Counted from the stretch's first letter, positions 17,643 through 26,102 are shown. The stretch: DNA of 64,000 bases from Flavobacterium potami (GCF_020026915.1 NZ_JAINUY010000002.1:434001-498000), one strand, 5' to 3'. Notes: a model not told the origin generated them from the letters alone. Made by a program: numbers and translations.

Positions 17643-17921
17643 TTATGACGAACACGTAATATGAAAATTGAATCGTTGGGTTATTTGATAAGAAACAGCG
17701 TAGTCATAAACAGAATAAACTCTAAAATTACCATCATTGTTGGTTTTTTGTTTATCAAGTTTGTAAATTTCAGGCTGCGTTTTTAGGATTTCGGTACTAT
17801 CAAAAATGGTATTAATTACTTTATCTGCAATTCTAAGTGATTTACTTTCAAAGAAAATGTAAAAATGAATGTCTTCTAACTGGTTTAAAGCATCGCTTGA
17901 CCAAATTATTTTCTTCCCCAT
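17643..17921 (-). CDS. RelE/ParE-family toxin, probably C-terminally frameshifted
   Basis: 92 residues of the ParE/RelE mRNA interferase or gyrase-inhibitor fold: W-S-S-D-A-L-N-Q-L-E-D-I near the start and F-R-V-Y-S-V-Y-D-Y-A-V-S-Y-Q-I in the middle. The last dozen residues (R-F-N-F-H-I-T-C-S-S) do not fit the family. In the adjacent frame the same bases read I-F-I-L-R-V-R-H-N-A-R-K, the expected ParE C-terminus, stopping at 17606. One fewer base in the GGG run at 17678-17680 would restore it. So this is either a decayed toxin or a sequencing error. It overlaps its antitoxin by 16 bases. Confidence 0.7.
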   Translation of the reverse strand: MGKKIIWSSDALNQLEDIHFYIFFESKSLRIADKVINTIFDSTEILKTQPEIYKLDKQKTNNDGNFRVYSVYDYAVSYQITQRFNFHITCSS

Positions 17922-18136
17922 TTTTTCGCAATTTCTTTGGCTTGATCTTCAGTATAAAAATTACCTTTTTTAATGTTTTCTAAGGCATTTTCAATATCTA
18001 AATTATAAGCTGTATCTGAGTCAATTGCGGTATTATTGATAGATTGTAGGAGGTGTTTTAGTTTTTCAACGAAAGAAGGATCTTTCATTTTATCAATTTC
18101 TTGATGAATCCAGTTTATTTCTGCTTGTATATCCAT
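17906..18136 (-). CDS. Antitoxin of the ParE-type toxin
   Basis: 76-residue helical, acidic-then-basic protein placed just before and overlapping the toxin gene, the usual type II toxin-antitoxin order. The N-terminal region (W-I-H-Q-E-I-D-K-M) is helical and the C-terminus (Y-T-E-D-Q-A-K-E-I-A-K-K-W) resembles the toxin-wrapping tails of Bacteroidota ParD/addiction-module antitoxins. No obvious DNA-binding domain is visible, so autoregulation is uncertain. Identification is mostly by context. Confidence 0.65.
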   Translation of the reverse strand: MDIQAEINWIHQEIDKMKDPSFVEKLKHLLQSINNTAIDSDTAYNLDIENALENIKKGNFYTEDQAKEIAKKWGRK

Positions 18137-18163
18137 AATAAAGAATTTTAGTAAAGATACAAA

Positions 18164-18385
18164 TTAGTCATTAAATATACCTTTCATAATGATTTTCAAT
18201 CCAATAAAAATCAGTGCCATAGAACCTAAACAAGCTGCAATTCCGATTCCTAGAACCAGATAATGCCAGTTTGTATGCTGATTCATGAAAGCATTGTAAA
18301 TTAATGTTGGACCAAGAAACATCAAAGGAAGAGCGCCAGTTAGATATTTAACTCCTTTTCTCAGTAAATCTTTATTTGTTGCCAT
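18164..18385 (-). CDS. Small two-helix membrane protein (DUF6095-like)
   Basis: 73 residues with two hydrophobic segments (about 14-32 and 43-66) joined by a short polar turn containing N-Q-H-T-N-W-H-Y. I match it to the DUF6095 group of Bacteroidota inner-membrane proteins, of unknown function. It lies upstream of the antitoxin and downstream of murQ on the same strand, separated from murQ by a hairpin-forming repeat. Confidence 0.65.
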   Translation of the reverse strand: MATNKDLLRKGVKYLTGALPLMFLGPTLIYNAFMNQHTNWHYLVLGIGIAACLGSMALIFIGLKIIMKGIFND

Positions 18386-18435
18386 TTGGTTTGTTTCAAG
18401 TTTCTTTTTGTTTCAAGTTGTTGACTTGTATTTAA

Positions 18436-18494
18436 ACACAAAGGTCGCAAAGTTTTGTGAAAAAACCTTGCGAACCTTGGGTAAACCTTTGTGT
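18436..18494. repeat. Nested CAAAGG hairpin between murQ and the small membrane gene
   Basis: Outer arms ACACAAAGGT / ACCTTTGTGT pair perfectly over 10 bp. Inside them, CGCAAAG and CTTGCG form a weaker inner stem, and CTTTGCGG follows outside. It shares vocabulary (GCAAAG, TTGCG, CTTTGCGG) with the larger element at 39.8 kb. Confidence 0.6.
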
Positions 18495-18549
18495 GCTTTG
18501 CGGTAAAATATTGAAGCATTATTCAGCTCACATTTCACCAAAAAACTTC

Positions 18550-19362
18550 TTACTTTTTATAATTGTCAACAGCATTTCTTACGCTGCCATAATTTTTTAA
18601 TAATTCTGATGCTTCTTCATAAGAAACAGGAATTTCTCCCATAATCATTTTTACGCCGCGATCAACCAGTTTAACGTTAGTCAGCTGCATATCGATCATT
18701 TTATTTCCCCTCACTTTTCCAAGCTGAATCATGGCTGCTGTCGAAATCATATTTAAAACTAATTTCTGAGCAGTTCCGGCTTTCATTCTTGAACTTCCGG
18801 TAACAAATTCCGGTCCAACCACCACTTCAATAGGAAATTGCGCGGTCAAAGCCAACGGACTTCCCGCATTACAAGTAATACAGCCTGTAATTATGTTGTT
18901 TTGATTACAAGTTTCTAAACCACCAATTACGTAAGGAGTTGTGCCAGAAGCCGCAATTCCGATTACTACGTCATTTGAATTGATATTATAATTTTGCAAG
19001 TCAATCCACGCTTGCGTTTGATTGTCTTCAGCATTTTCGACGGCACGTCTAATGGCTGTGTCTCCTCCTGCAATAATACCATTTACAAGATCAAACGGAA
19101 CACCAAAAGTAGGTGGACATTCAGATGCGTCAACCACTCCAAGACGTCCAGAAGTTCCTGCTCCAATATAAAACAATCTGCCGCCAAGTTTAAGCTTTGC
19201 AACAATCTGCGGAATTAAAGCTTCTATTTGCGGAAGAGCTTTCTCCACGGCATAAGGAACTGTTTTATCTTCCTCATTAATATTGAACAACAATTCATGA
19301 ACAGACATTTTCTCTAAATGTTCGTATTTGGATGCTTGTTCAGTGGTTTTAGTAAATGTCAT
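18550..19362 (-). CDS. murQ: N-acetylmuramic acid 6-phosphate etherase
   Basis: Cleaves the lactyl ether of MurNAc-6-phosphate to give GlcNAc-6-phosphate in peptidoglycan recycling. A SIS domain fills most of the 270 residues. G-A-G-T-S-G-R-L-G-V-V-D-A-S-E-C-P-P-T-F-G near residue 67 is the signature sugar-phosphate site including the catalytic Glu. G-I-A-A-S-G-T-T-P-Y and S-R-M-K-A-G-T-A-Q-K further on are the other conserved loops. Somewhat shorter than the 298-residue E. coli enzyme but complete. Divergent from the AraC-type gene at 19532; no transporter or kinase partner is adjacent. Confidence 0.95.
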   Translation of the reverse strand: MTFTKTTEQASKYEHLEKMSVHELLFNINEEDKTVPYAVEKALPQIEALIPQIVAKLKLGGRLFYIGAGTSGRLGVVDASECPPTFGVPFDLVNGIIAGGDTAIRRAVENAEDNQTQAWIDLQNYNINSNDVVIGIAASGTTPYVIGGLETCNQNNIITGCITCNAGSPLALTAQFPIEVVVGPEFVTGSSRMKAGTAQKLVLNMISTAAMIQLGKVRGNKMIDMQLTNVKLVDRGVKMIMGEIPVSYEEASELLKNYGSVRNAVDNYKK

Positions 19363-19482
19363 TTTTAGTGTTATTTAGACTCGTCAAAATTAATATATTT
19401 TATCTCAATCTTGCAATGTCTCAAAGATTTATACTCTTTTTTTTCTTTTATTTTTTCTTTATAAGGACTACTTTGACCAAGC

Positions 19483-19512
19483 TTTGTTACAAAAACGAAA
19501 ATATTATATTTG
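19483..19512 (+). promoter_or_regulatory. Bacteroidota-type promoter for the first AraC gene
   Basis: TTTG at 19483-19486, an 18-nt spacer, then TATATTTG at 19505-19512. This agrees with the -33 TTTG and -7 TAnnTTTG consensus of the Bacteroidota housekeeping sigma factor. The predicted transcript start is about 10-15 bases before the ATG at 19532. Confidence 0.7.
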
Positions 19513-19531
19513 TTAAAATATTAATAGATAA

Positions 19532-20674
19532 ATGGATAAAATAGATTTATTGCAGGGAATTGGTCGAATTTCGGTTTTTGTTTCGTTATTGCTTGCGTTT
19601 TTTTTATTGACGGTTAAAACAGAAAATAAACTCGCAAACCGATTATTTGCGTGGTTTTTTATCTTTTCTGCTGTCGATTTAAGCGGATTTTTTATTGATG
19701 CAGCTAACCGAATCCAGCTAAATTGGGAAATTTTCAGATCAACTGGATGTTTGTTAGGAATGCCTTTATTTTATCTTTTTGTATTGGCGGTCTGTTATTC
19801 TGATTTTAAACTGAAATGGAAACACTTGTTTCATGCATTGCCTTTTGTATTGGTAAATCTAGTTTTTATTCCTAGAATTTATTTAAGATATAATTTAACT
19901 TTAGAAGAATTTTTACCGCTTTTAAATCAAATGCCCGAGATCTATTTTATTCAGATTTTAGTTGAATTTCAATATGTATTTTACATTGTTAGTGTCTTTT
20001 TAATATTGAGAAAATATAGAGAAATCTATTTAGAAAACTATGCAAATCCGAGCACGGCAACTTACAAATGGCTTTTTCAGATAACCTGTGTTTTTCTTAT
20101 CGCACACTCAATCGTAGCATTAAAGAATATATTGCGCTATAGTGGCTTCAGAGAAATATTTATGTGGGCAAATGTATTGGTCGGAAGTGTTGCTTTGTTT
20201 ATAACTTGCTGGTTTATAATGAAAGCACTAAAACATCCTGAACTTTTTAGAGGAGTTAATTCCAAATTGAAATTAACAAAAGATATTCTGCCTGAGGTTG
20301 AAGACAAGTCGGAACCAATAAATGTGCAAAATGATTTGATTCAGTCACAAATTAAAGCTTTGAAAGACTATATGATAGAAAAAGAGCCATTTCTTGATCC
20401 TTCGTTGACTATTCAGCAGTTGTCGAATCAAATTGAAATTCCTGTTCGTGATTTATCGGTTTTAATTAATCATCATATCAATCAACATTTTTTTGATTTT
20501 GTGAATGAATATCGTATTCAGAAAGCTATGAATATCTTGAAAGATCCTTCAAAAAGTCAATTTACGGTTTTGGAAATTTTATACGAAGTAGGTTTTAATT
20601 CAAAATCTTCTTTTAATACATCTTTCAAAAAATATACTAATTTAACGCCAACAGCTTACAGAAACGCTTCATAA
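19532..20674 (+). CDS. Membrane-anchored AraC-family regulator (copy 1)
   Basis: 380 residues: about seven hydrophobic helices in the first 225 residues, then a linker, then an AraC/XylS double helix-turn-helix from about 285 to 380 (L-T-I-Q-Q-L-S-N-Q and F-T-V-L-E-I-L-Y-E-V-G-F-N-S-K-S-S-F-N). This arrangement, a seven-helix sensor fused directly to AraC, is common in Flavobacteriaceae and suggests sensing at the inner membrane with DNA bound to the anchored protein. Its DNA-binding part is nearly identical to that of the next gene, whereas the sensor parts differ clearly. Ligand unknown. Confidence 0.85.
   Translation: MDKIDLLQGIGRISVFVSLLLAFFLLTVKTENKLANRLFAWFFIFSAVDLSGFFIDAANRIQLNWEIFRSTGCLLGMPLFYLFVLAVCYSDFKLKWKHLFHALPFVLVNLVFIPRIYLRYNLTLEEFLPLLNQMPEIYFIQILVEFQYVFYIVSVFLILRKYREIYLENYANPSTATYKWLFQITCVFLIAHSIVALKNILRYSGFREIFMWANVLVGSVALFITCWFIMKALKHPELFRGVNSKLKLTKDILPEVEDKSEPINVQNDLIQSQIKALKDYMIEKEPFLDPSLTIQQLSNQIEIPVRDLSVLINHHINQHFFDFVNEYRIQKAMNILKDPSKSQFTVLEILYEVGFNSKSSFNTSFKKYTNLTPTAYRNAS
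20382..20661 (+). repeat. Conserved DNA-binding-domain segment shared with copy 2
   Basis: This 280-bp segment matches 21625-21904 with only six differences that I can count, all in third codon positions, and its last 146 bases (20516-20661) are identical to 21759-21904. The upstream parts of the two genes are far more diverged. The pattern points to recent gene conversion. Confidence 0.85.
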
Positions 20675-20765
20675 TAAAGGTTTTGCTTTAAAACATACTT
20701 TAAATATTTAACTTTAGAATGATGTGTTTTTTTCTAAATAGTATCTTTACTAGATAATCGGATAA

Positions 20766-21917
20766 ATGATGAATGTAGATTTTTTTTTAAGTGTAATGAG
20801 TTGGATATCAGTTTGTGTTTCACTATTGTTAGCCTTCTTCTTAATTACAGTAAAAACCCAAAATAAATTAGCAAACAGATTATTTGCATCTTATTTATTA
20901 CTTTTTATAATTGATGATATCGGAATTTTTATCAATGATGATTTCATTCAAGGCTATCTCAATCTAGAATTTTTTAGATGGACTACTTGTTCTTTGGTAA
21001 TGCCAATTTTCTTTCTCTACATTGTATCGGTATGTTTTGCAGGTTTTAGATTCAAGACTAAACATTTAATTCATACAATTCCATTTATCTTTACAAACGT
21101 TGTTTTCCTGTTTAGACTTTATTTGTTAAGTGATGTAGAAAAAATGCAATTTTACAACCATCGCAGTCAAATGCCAGAATTTTACTTTTTCCAGTTGTTA
21201 CTGGCTGTACAAATAGTGCTCTATAGTATTGGAGTGTTTTTGGTTTTAAAAAAATATAAAGAATTGTATCAGGAAAATTATACGAATCCTAAAACGTCTA
21301 TTTTTAAGTGGCTGTTTCAGATATCGTTGATCTTCTTTATTTTGTATTATCTGTCAATTGCTAAAAATGTTTTAAGATTTACAGATTTTGAACAGTTATG
21401 GATTTGGGCAAATGTAGTTATGCAATTTCTGTCTTTAATTGTTACTTGTTGGTTTGTTTTAAAAGCGCTGAACCATCCTGAACTTTTTAGAGGAATTGAT
21501 TCTAAATTAGAATTAACACGAGATATTCTTCCAAAGAAAAGCGAAAATGTAATCGAAGTTTATGAAGAGAAAAGCGAAATCATTACAAGTCAAATTTTGG
21601 CATTGAAAAAATACATGACAGAAAAAGAACCATTTCTTGATCCTTCATTGACTATTCAGCAGTTGTCGAATCAAATTGAAATTCCTGTTCGTGATTTATC
21701 TGTTTTAATTAATCATCATATCAATCAGCATTTTTTTGATTTTGTAAATGAATATCGCATTCAGAAAGCTATGAATATCTTGAAAGATCCTTCAAAAAGT
21801 CAATTTACGGTTTTGGAAATTTTATACGAAGTAGGTTTTAATTCAAAATCTTCTTTTAATACATCTTTCAAAAAATATACTAATTTAACGCCAACAGCTT
21901 ACAGGAACACGTTGTAA
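20766..21917 (+). CDS. Membrane-anchored AraC-family regulator (copy 2)
   Basis: 383 residues with the same plan as the preceding gene: about seven transmembrane helices to residue 230, a linker, and an AraC helix-turn-helix pair at 290-383. The two genes start with matching S-x-x-L-L-A-F-F-L-x-T-V-K-T and N-K-L-A-N-R-L-F-A segments but differ over most of the sensor, while the DNA-binding ends are almost identical at both protein and DNA level. They may therefore read different signals into one regulon. A possible -7 (TATCTTTA at 20742-20749) precedes it, and a strong terminator follows, separating it from the TonB receptor. Confidence 0.85.
   Translation: MMNVDFFLSVMSWISVCVSLLLAFFLITVKTQNKLANRLFASYLLLFIIDDIGIFINDDFIQGYLNLEFFRWTTCSLVMPIFFLYIVSVCFAGFRFKTKHLIHTIPFIFTNVVFLFRLYLLSDVEKMQFYNHRSQMPEFYFFQLLLAVQIVLYSIGVFLVLKKYKELYQENYTNPKTSIFKWLFQISLIFFILYYLSIAKNVLRFTDFEQLWIWANVVMQFLSLIVTCWFVLKALNHPELFRGIDSKLELTRDILPKKSENVIEVYEEKSEIITSQILALKKYMTEKEPFLDPSLTIQQLSNQIEIPVRDLSVLINHHINQHFFDFVNEYRIQKAMNILKDPSKSQFTVLEILYEVGFNSKSSFNTSFKKYTNLTPTAYRNTL
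21625..21904 (+). repeat. Conserved DNA-binding-domain segment shared with copy 1
   Basis: Partner of 20382-20661: direct orientation, six third-position differences over 280 bp, 146 bp of perfect identity at the 3' end. The identity ends just before the two stop codons, where the sequences diverge at once. Confidence 0.85.
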
Positions 21918-21952
21918 ATGAGTGTTTTGTAAAAAGTCGTACTTCATACGCG

Positions 21953-21997
21953 AAAAAGTCGAACCAATTTCCTGAACAGAAAATGGTTCGACTTTTT
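21953..21997 (+). terminator. Terminator after the second AraC gene
   Basis: Inverted repeat AAAAAGTCGAACCAATTT / AAATGGTTCGACTTTTT (one bulge) followed by a T run, about 36 bases after the stop. It would insulate the TonB receptor from the regulator transcript. Confidence 0.8.
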
Positions 21998-22072
21998 TTT
22001 GTCGGTCGAATTCTGAAAATTTCTAAGGCAACTTTGCTTCAAATTAATCGAACAAGTTTAAAACTAGAAATT

Positions 22073-24457
22073 ATGAAAACAATTAAAGTCCTTATTTTTT
22101 TACTATTGCCACTTTTTTGTATTGCTCAAAAAGATATTAAAGTAAATGGAAAAGTTACTGATGAAAAAGCGCCAATTGCGTGGACAGATGTAGTAATCTT
22201 AAATCAAGAAGGAAAAATTATAAACGGAACAACGACTAAAGAAGACGGAAGTTTCGAATTGTTATTGAACAAAGGATTTTTTAAAATTAAAATAAATCCG
22301 ATGGGATATTCTGAATTCGAAAAAGATATTACTATTGAAAAAGATAGCGATCTGGGCGTAATCATCTTAAAAGAAAGTATGACAAGCTTGGGTGAAGTAG
22401 TGATTCAATCCAGGAAAAGTACAGTCGAACAGAAAATAGATCGTTTGGTTTATAATGTGGAAAATAACGTGACGAATGTTGGAGGGGATGCATTAAGCGC
22501 AATAAATACTGCACCTGGTGTCGTGGTTCAAAATGATATGATTAATATTTTAGGAAAAGGAGCTTCACGTGTTATGATCGATGGAAGAAGAATTGAGTTG
22601 TCTGGAGAAGAACTGAATGATTTTTTAAAATCTATTTCAGCAAGTGATATTAAAAGTATTGAAGTGATCAGTAATCCTTCTTCAAAATATGAAGCGGAAG
22701 GAACAGGCGGATTAATTAATATCATTATGAAAAAAGGTGCTCGAAATTCGTGGAAAAACACGACTACAGCTTCATACGACCAGAACAAATATGGAATTTT
22801 TACTTTGAGGGATAATTTTTATTACAATAAAAATAAGTTTCGATTTTCTGCCAGTGTTAATGGAAAAACGGGATATAAAAATCCAATAGAAGCTCTTGAT
22901 ATGTATTTTGCAGAAGGACCAACAAAAATGGATGCTACATCAAAATTTAATGAAGGTAGTCTATCAGGAAAAGCCTCTTTAGATTATGATTTTTCAGAGA
23001 AAACTACTATTGGTCTTCAATTTTTAAAAGACAAAACCACTCCAGATTTTGGTTCAGATATTAGAATTGATAAATACAACGCACAGAATCAATTGGAAAG
23101 TTATGTGCTTAATGAGAGTTTTTTAAATAGAGAAACAGGAAATCAGACATATAGTATGTTTTTGAATACAAAATTGGATGAACGTGGTCGAAAATTGTCA
23201 TTTGATGTAGATTATTTTAATTATTATTCAAAATTCGATCGAGATTTTACAGCAAACAATTATACAGCTGATGGAACTTTTGTTGGTGTTAACCAATCCG
23301 GACGAAACATTTCGAATCAAGATATTGATAATTTAAGTTTTAAGGCAGATATGGAACATCCGTTTGAAACTTTCAATTTGTCTTACGGAGCAAAATTGAG
23401 TTTTACAAACAGTAAAAGTGATGCAGCATTTTATAATACAATTACCGGAACTCCAGAATTAGATACTAACCAATCTAACGTTTTTAAATATACCGAAAAC
23501 AACCAAGCCGTTTATTTTAGTGCCGATAAAAAATTCAACGAAAAATGGAATTTTAAAATAGGTTTGAGATTTGAAAATACACAGACAAATGGTTTTTCTC
23601 AAACTTTAAATCAGGAAACGGTGAATGATTATTTTAAGTTATTTCCAACTTTTTTTGGTTCTTATCATAAAAATGAAAACAATGATTTTAGTTTGAGTTA
23701 TGGAAAAAGAATTCGTAGACCTAGTTTTTCTCTATTAAATCCGTTTCGTGTTTACATTAGCAGTAACAGTTATTCTGAAGGAAATCCATTTTTAAAACCT
23801 TCTTTTAGCGATAATTTTGAATTTACGCATTCGTATAAAAAAATATTGAGAACAAGTGTTTTCTTAAACGTAATTAGTGATGGTTATGGTGTGATATTTA
23901 CCGCAAATCCAGAAACATTGACACAAGTGGTAACAAGAGATAATTATTTTAAAGGTCTCAATTACGGAATTGGCGAAACCTATTCGGCTAGTTTTGCAGA
24001 TTGGTGGGAAAGTGAAAACACCTTGTATTTTATAGGATCTGATATTAAGTTTACAAAAGATATAAATGCTGTTCCTGTAAACGGTCTTGAAGTCGATTTT
24101 TCTACAAATAATACTTTTATCTTAGGTAAAACGTCAAAATTGCAGGTAGATTTTAGTTATACAACACCATATAAAAGTGGTTTGTATGAAACGGGTTATG
24201 CATCGAGTTTGAATATTGGATTTAAACAGGATTTGTTTAATAAATCGCTACAACTTGCTTTATTGGTAAATGATGTGTTTAATACTTCGTATTTAAAAAA
24301 TGATGTTTCGATTGTAAATGGGGTGAAACAAGTTTATAGTCAAAACGATAGTAATCGATTTGTGCGTTTGTCTGCAGTTTACAATTTTGGAAATAAAAAA
24401 ATCAACGTAAATGAACGCGCTTTAGGTAATCAGGAAGAGAAAAAGAGGGCGAATTAA
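22073..24457 (+). CDS. TonB-dependent outer-membrane receptor with carboxypeptidase-like extension
   Basis: Start placed at the ATG at 22073 because M-K-T-I-K-V-L-I begins a clean signal peptide ending at I-A-Q; earlier in-frame starts would bury it. Of 794 residues, about 20-100 form a CarboxypepD_reg-like beta-sandwich (V-N-G-K-V-T-D-E). About 110-230 are the plug (A-L-S-A-I-N-T-A-P-G-V, I-L-G-K-G-A-S-R-V-M-I-D-G-R-R, G-T-G-G-L-I-N-I-I-M-K-K), and the rest is a beta-barrel of the OMP_b-brl_3 type. Such receptors import iron chelates, vitamins or peptides, or act in signalling. No SusD partner is present, so polysaccharide uptake is unlikely. Control by the upstream AraC pair is plausible but unproven. 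Confidence 0.88.
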   Translation: MKTIKVLIFLLLPLFCIAQKDIKVNGKVTDEKAPIAWTDVVILNQEGKIINGTTTKEDGSFELLLNKGFFKIKINPMGYSEFEKDITIEKDSDLGVIILKESMTSLGEVVIQSRKSTVEQKIDRLVYNVENNVTNVGGDALSAINTAPGVVVQNDMINILGKGASRVMIDGRRIELSGEELNDFLKSISASDIKSIEVISNPSSKYEAEGTGGLINIIMKKGARNSWKNTTTASYDQNKYGIFTLRDNFYYNKNKFRFSASVNGKTGYKNPIEALDMYFAEGPTKMDATSKFNEGSLSGKASLDYDFSEKTTIGLQFLKDKTTPDFGSDIRIDKYNAQNQLESYVLNESFLNRETGNQTYSMFLNTKLDERGRKLSFDVDYFNYYSKFDRDFTANNYTADGTFVGVNQSGRNISNQDIDNLSFKADMEHPFETFNLSYGAKLSFTNSKSDAAFYNTITGTPELDTNQSNVFKYTENNQAVYFSADKKFNEKWNFKIGLRFENTQTNGFSQTLNQETVNDYFKLFPTFFGSYHKNENNDFSLSYGKRIRRPSFSLLNPFRVYISSNSYSEGNPFLKPSFSDNFEFTHSYKKILRTSVFLNVISDGYGVIFTANPETLTQVVTRDNYFKGLNYGIGETYSASFADWWESENTLYFIGSDIKFTKDINAVPVNGLEVDFSTNNTFILGKTSKLQVDFSYTTPYKSGLYETGYASSLNIGFKQDLFNKSLQLALLVNDVFNTSYLKNDVSIVNGVKQVYSQNDSNRFVRLSAVYNFGNKKINVNERALGNQEEKKRAN

Positions 24458-24464
24458 ATTAGAA

Positions 24465-24508
24465 AATGTGTCAATTAGAAAATTATCTCATTATCTAATT
24501 GACACATT
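24465..24508. terminator. 15-bp perfect hairpin between convergent genes
   Basis: Arms AATGTGTCAATTAGA (24465-24479) and TCTAATTGACACATT (24494-24508) pair perfectly around a 14-nt AT-rich loop, between the TonB receptor and the ZIP gene. Its place between converging stops suggests a bidirectional terminator, but there is no clean T tract. Further copies of the word ATTATCT(C/A)ATT continue rightward as in the other word-repeat gaps. Confidence 0.55.
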
Positions 24509-24522
24509 ATCTAATTGTTACA

Positions 24523-25191
24523 TTATAAAAAGAATGCCAAAAGAATCCCTAGAACGATCATAGATACTTTGGCAACGTTGAATTTATGTCCTTCGCTGCT
24601 TTCAAAAATAATCGTCGATGAGATGTGAAACAAAATACCAATTACGATTGCGGTTATTTCGGTGTAGTAATCGTTTAAAATTGGTAAAAATTCTGATGCA
24701 ACTGTCCCTAATGGGGTCATAATGGCGAATGTAAGCATAAAAGCAAAGATGGCTTTTTTGTTCAAATCGGCATTGATGAAAAATGTGGTCAAAATTACAG
24801 CAATTGGTAAATGATGAATTGCGATTCCGATTGCTAAACCTTGATGATGGCTCACTGGAAATCCTTCCAAAAAGGCGTGAATACATAAGCTAATAAACAA
24901 AAGCCACGGAATTTGAGACATTTTTGCATGTCCGTGAACGTGTCCGTGTTCGGCACCTTTTGAGAAAAATTCGAGTACGATCTGAAATAAAATCCCGACC
25001 ATTATAAAGATTCCGATATTATGATTGTGAGATTCGTAAACTTCTGGAAGAAGATGCATTACGGTTAACGACAATAAAAAAGAACCGCTAAAAGCAAGCA
25101 GTAATTTTAAATTGGTTTTGTTTTTCGGTTTTATAAACAAAGCCACACCATATCCTAAAAGTACAGAAAATAAGGGTAGTAGATAATTCAT
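24523..25191 (-). CDS. ZIP-family metal transporter
   Basis: 222 residues with about seven or eight transmembrane helices. The metal-site helix reads C-I-H-A-F-L-E-G-F-P-V near residue 101, and the second is A-I-G-I-A-I-H-H-L-P-I-A near 120. These are the H-x-x-x-E and H-H-x-P patterns of ZIP helices IV and V. A histidine-rich loop (E-H-G-H-V-H-G-H) precedes helix IV and is typical of a metal-binding cytoplasmic loop. Likely imports Zn, Fe or Mn; selectivity cannot be read. Appears monocistronic, with word-repeat hairpins at both ends. Confidence 0.88.
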   Translation of the reverse strand: MNYLLPLFSVLLGYGVALFIKPKNKTNLKLLLAFSGSFLLSLTVMHLLPEVYESHNHNIGIFIMVGILFQIVLEFFSKGAEHGHVHGHAKMSQIPWLLFISLCIHAFLEGFPVSHHQGLAIGIAIHHLPIAVILTTFFINADLNKKAIFAFMLTFAIMTPLGTVASEFLPILNDYYTEITAIVIGILFHISSTIIFESSEGHKFNVAKVSMIVLGILLAFFL

Positions 25192-25200
25192 TTTTTATTG

Positions 25201-25283
25201 TTCAATCGTTGATCTGTTTAATCGTTTAATTGTTTAATTGTTTTTTGCGTACCGATTAAACGGTTAAACAAATAAACGATTAA
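25201..25283. repeat. GTTTAAT-word quasi-palindrome
   Basis: The left side repeats GTTTAAT(C/T)G three times and the right side holds the inverse words (ATTAAAC, GTTAAAC, ATAAACGATTAA), giving an imperfect hairpin around TTTTTTGCGTACC. It sits between the ZIP gene and the methyltransferase gene. No coding potential. Confidence 0.55.
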
Positions 25284-25288
25284 CCCAT

Positions 25289-26053
25289 TTATTTAAAAAT
25301 CATGATTAATCTTTCGCTTTCGGTTTTGTGGAATTTTTTCAGTTTATAATCTCCAAAAATGTCAAGTAGATAAATTCCGGCTTCGTCCATTAATTCCTGA
25401 AAGTCTTTCAAAGTTAGTGCTTTTACTTTTTCTGTAAAATGGAATTTTCTGCCTTGATCTTCAAAATCAATTTCTTTGAAGATATGTCCGTCTTCAACGT
25501 ATCTTTTGATGTGAAAGTCAATTTCATCGACCGTTTTTACTTCTTCTGGAACTAAATTTTCGATTACGTTTGTCACGTTCATAAAATCGATAACGGCAAA
25601 ACCATATTCTGATAAACTTTCTTTGATTGCTTTTAAAGTAGTCAGATTATCATCGTCGCTTTCGAAATAACCAAAACTGGTAAAAAGATTAAAAATAGCA
25701 TCGAATTTTTCTTCAAACGGTTCACGCATATCGTGAACTTTAAAATGCAGTGTTTCGTTGCTGTTCTTGCTGGCCTCATTAATACTGTTTTCAGACAAAT
25801 CTGCTCCTAAGACATTAAAACCTAACTGATTTAAATAGATAGAATGACGGCCTTTTCCGCATGCCAAATCCAAAACTTTTGCTTTTTCGGGCAAATTAAG
25901 ATAGTGCGTCAAATTGTCCATGAAAATTTGAGCTTCACGATAATTTCGATCCTTATAAAGAATGTGATAATATGGCGTATCAAACCATGAAGAATACCAA
26001 TTTTGATCGTCGCCTTCCTGATTTGGGATTGATGCGTTATGCTTTTCAGACAT
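25289..26053 (-). CDS. Class I SAM-dependent methyltransferase
   Basis: 254 residues. Motif I reads V-L-D-L-A-C-G-K-G-R-H-S near residue 60 and the acidic motif II follows (G-A-D-L-S). A post-motif region F-D-A-I-F-N-L-F-T-S-F-G-Y-F near 113 is typical of the UbiE/Methyltransf_25 group, with C-terminal strands after. The substrate is unknown; relatives act on small molecules or on tRNA. The gene is divergent from the rRNA methyltransferase at 26165, with 110 bases between them holding promoters for both. Confidence 0.83.
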   Translation of the reverse strand: MSEKHNASIPNQEGDDQNWYSSWFDTPYYHILYKDRNYREAQIFMDNLTHYLNLPEKAKVLDLACGKGRHSIYLNQLGFNVLGADLSENSINEASKNSNETLHFKVHDMREPFEEKFDAIFNLFTSFGYFESDDDNLTTLKAIKESLSEYGFAVIDFMNVTNVIENLVPEEVKTVDEIDFHIKRYVEDGHIFKEIDFEDQGRKFHFTEKVKALTLKDFQELMDEAGIYLLDIFGDYKLKKFHKTESERLIMIFK

Positions 26054-26094
26054 TTATTCTATTTCAATTAATTCAAAGTCCGGCAAATTTAGTG

Positions 26095-26102
26095 TATTTT
26101 TG
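26095..26102 (+). promoter_or_regulatory. Likely -7 element for the rRNA methyltransferase gene
   Basis: TATTTTTG matches TAnnTTTG and lies about 62 bases before the ATG at 26165. No good TTTG was found at the -33 position, so the call rests on the -7 hexamer alone. Confidence 0.4.

Noticed and set aside
21983-22072. Upstream start of the TonB receptor
   Set aside because: It would put 30 non-signal residues before a clear signal peptide and would overlap the terminator region of the preceding gene.
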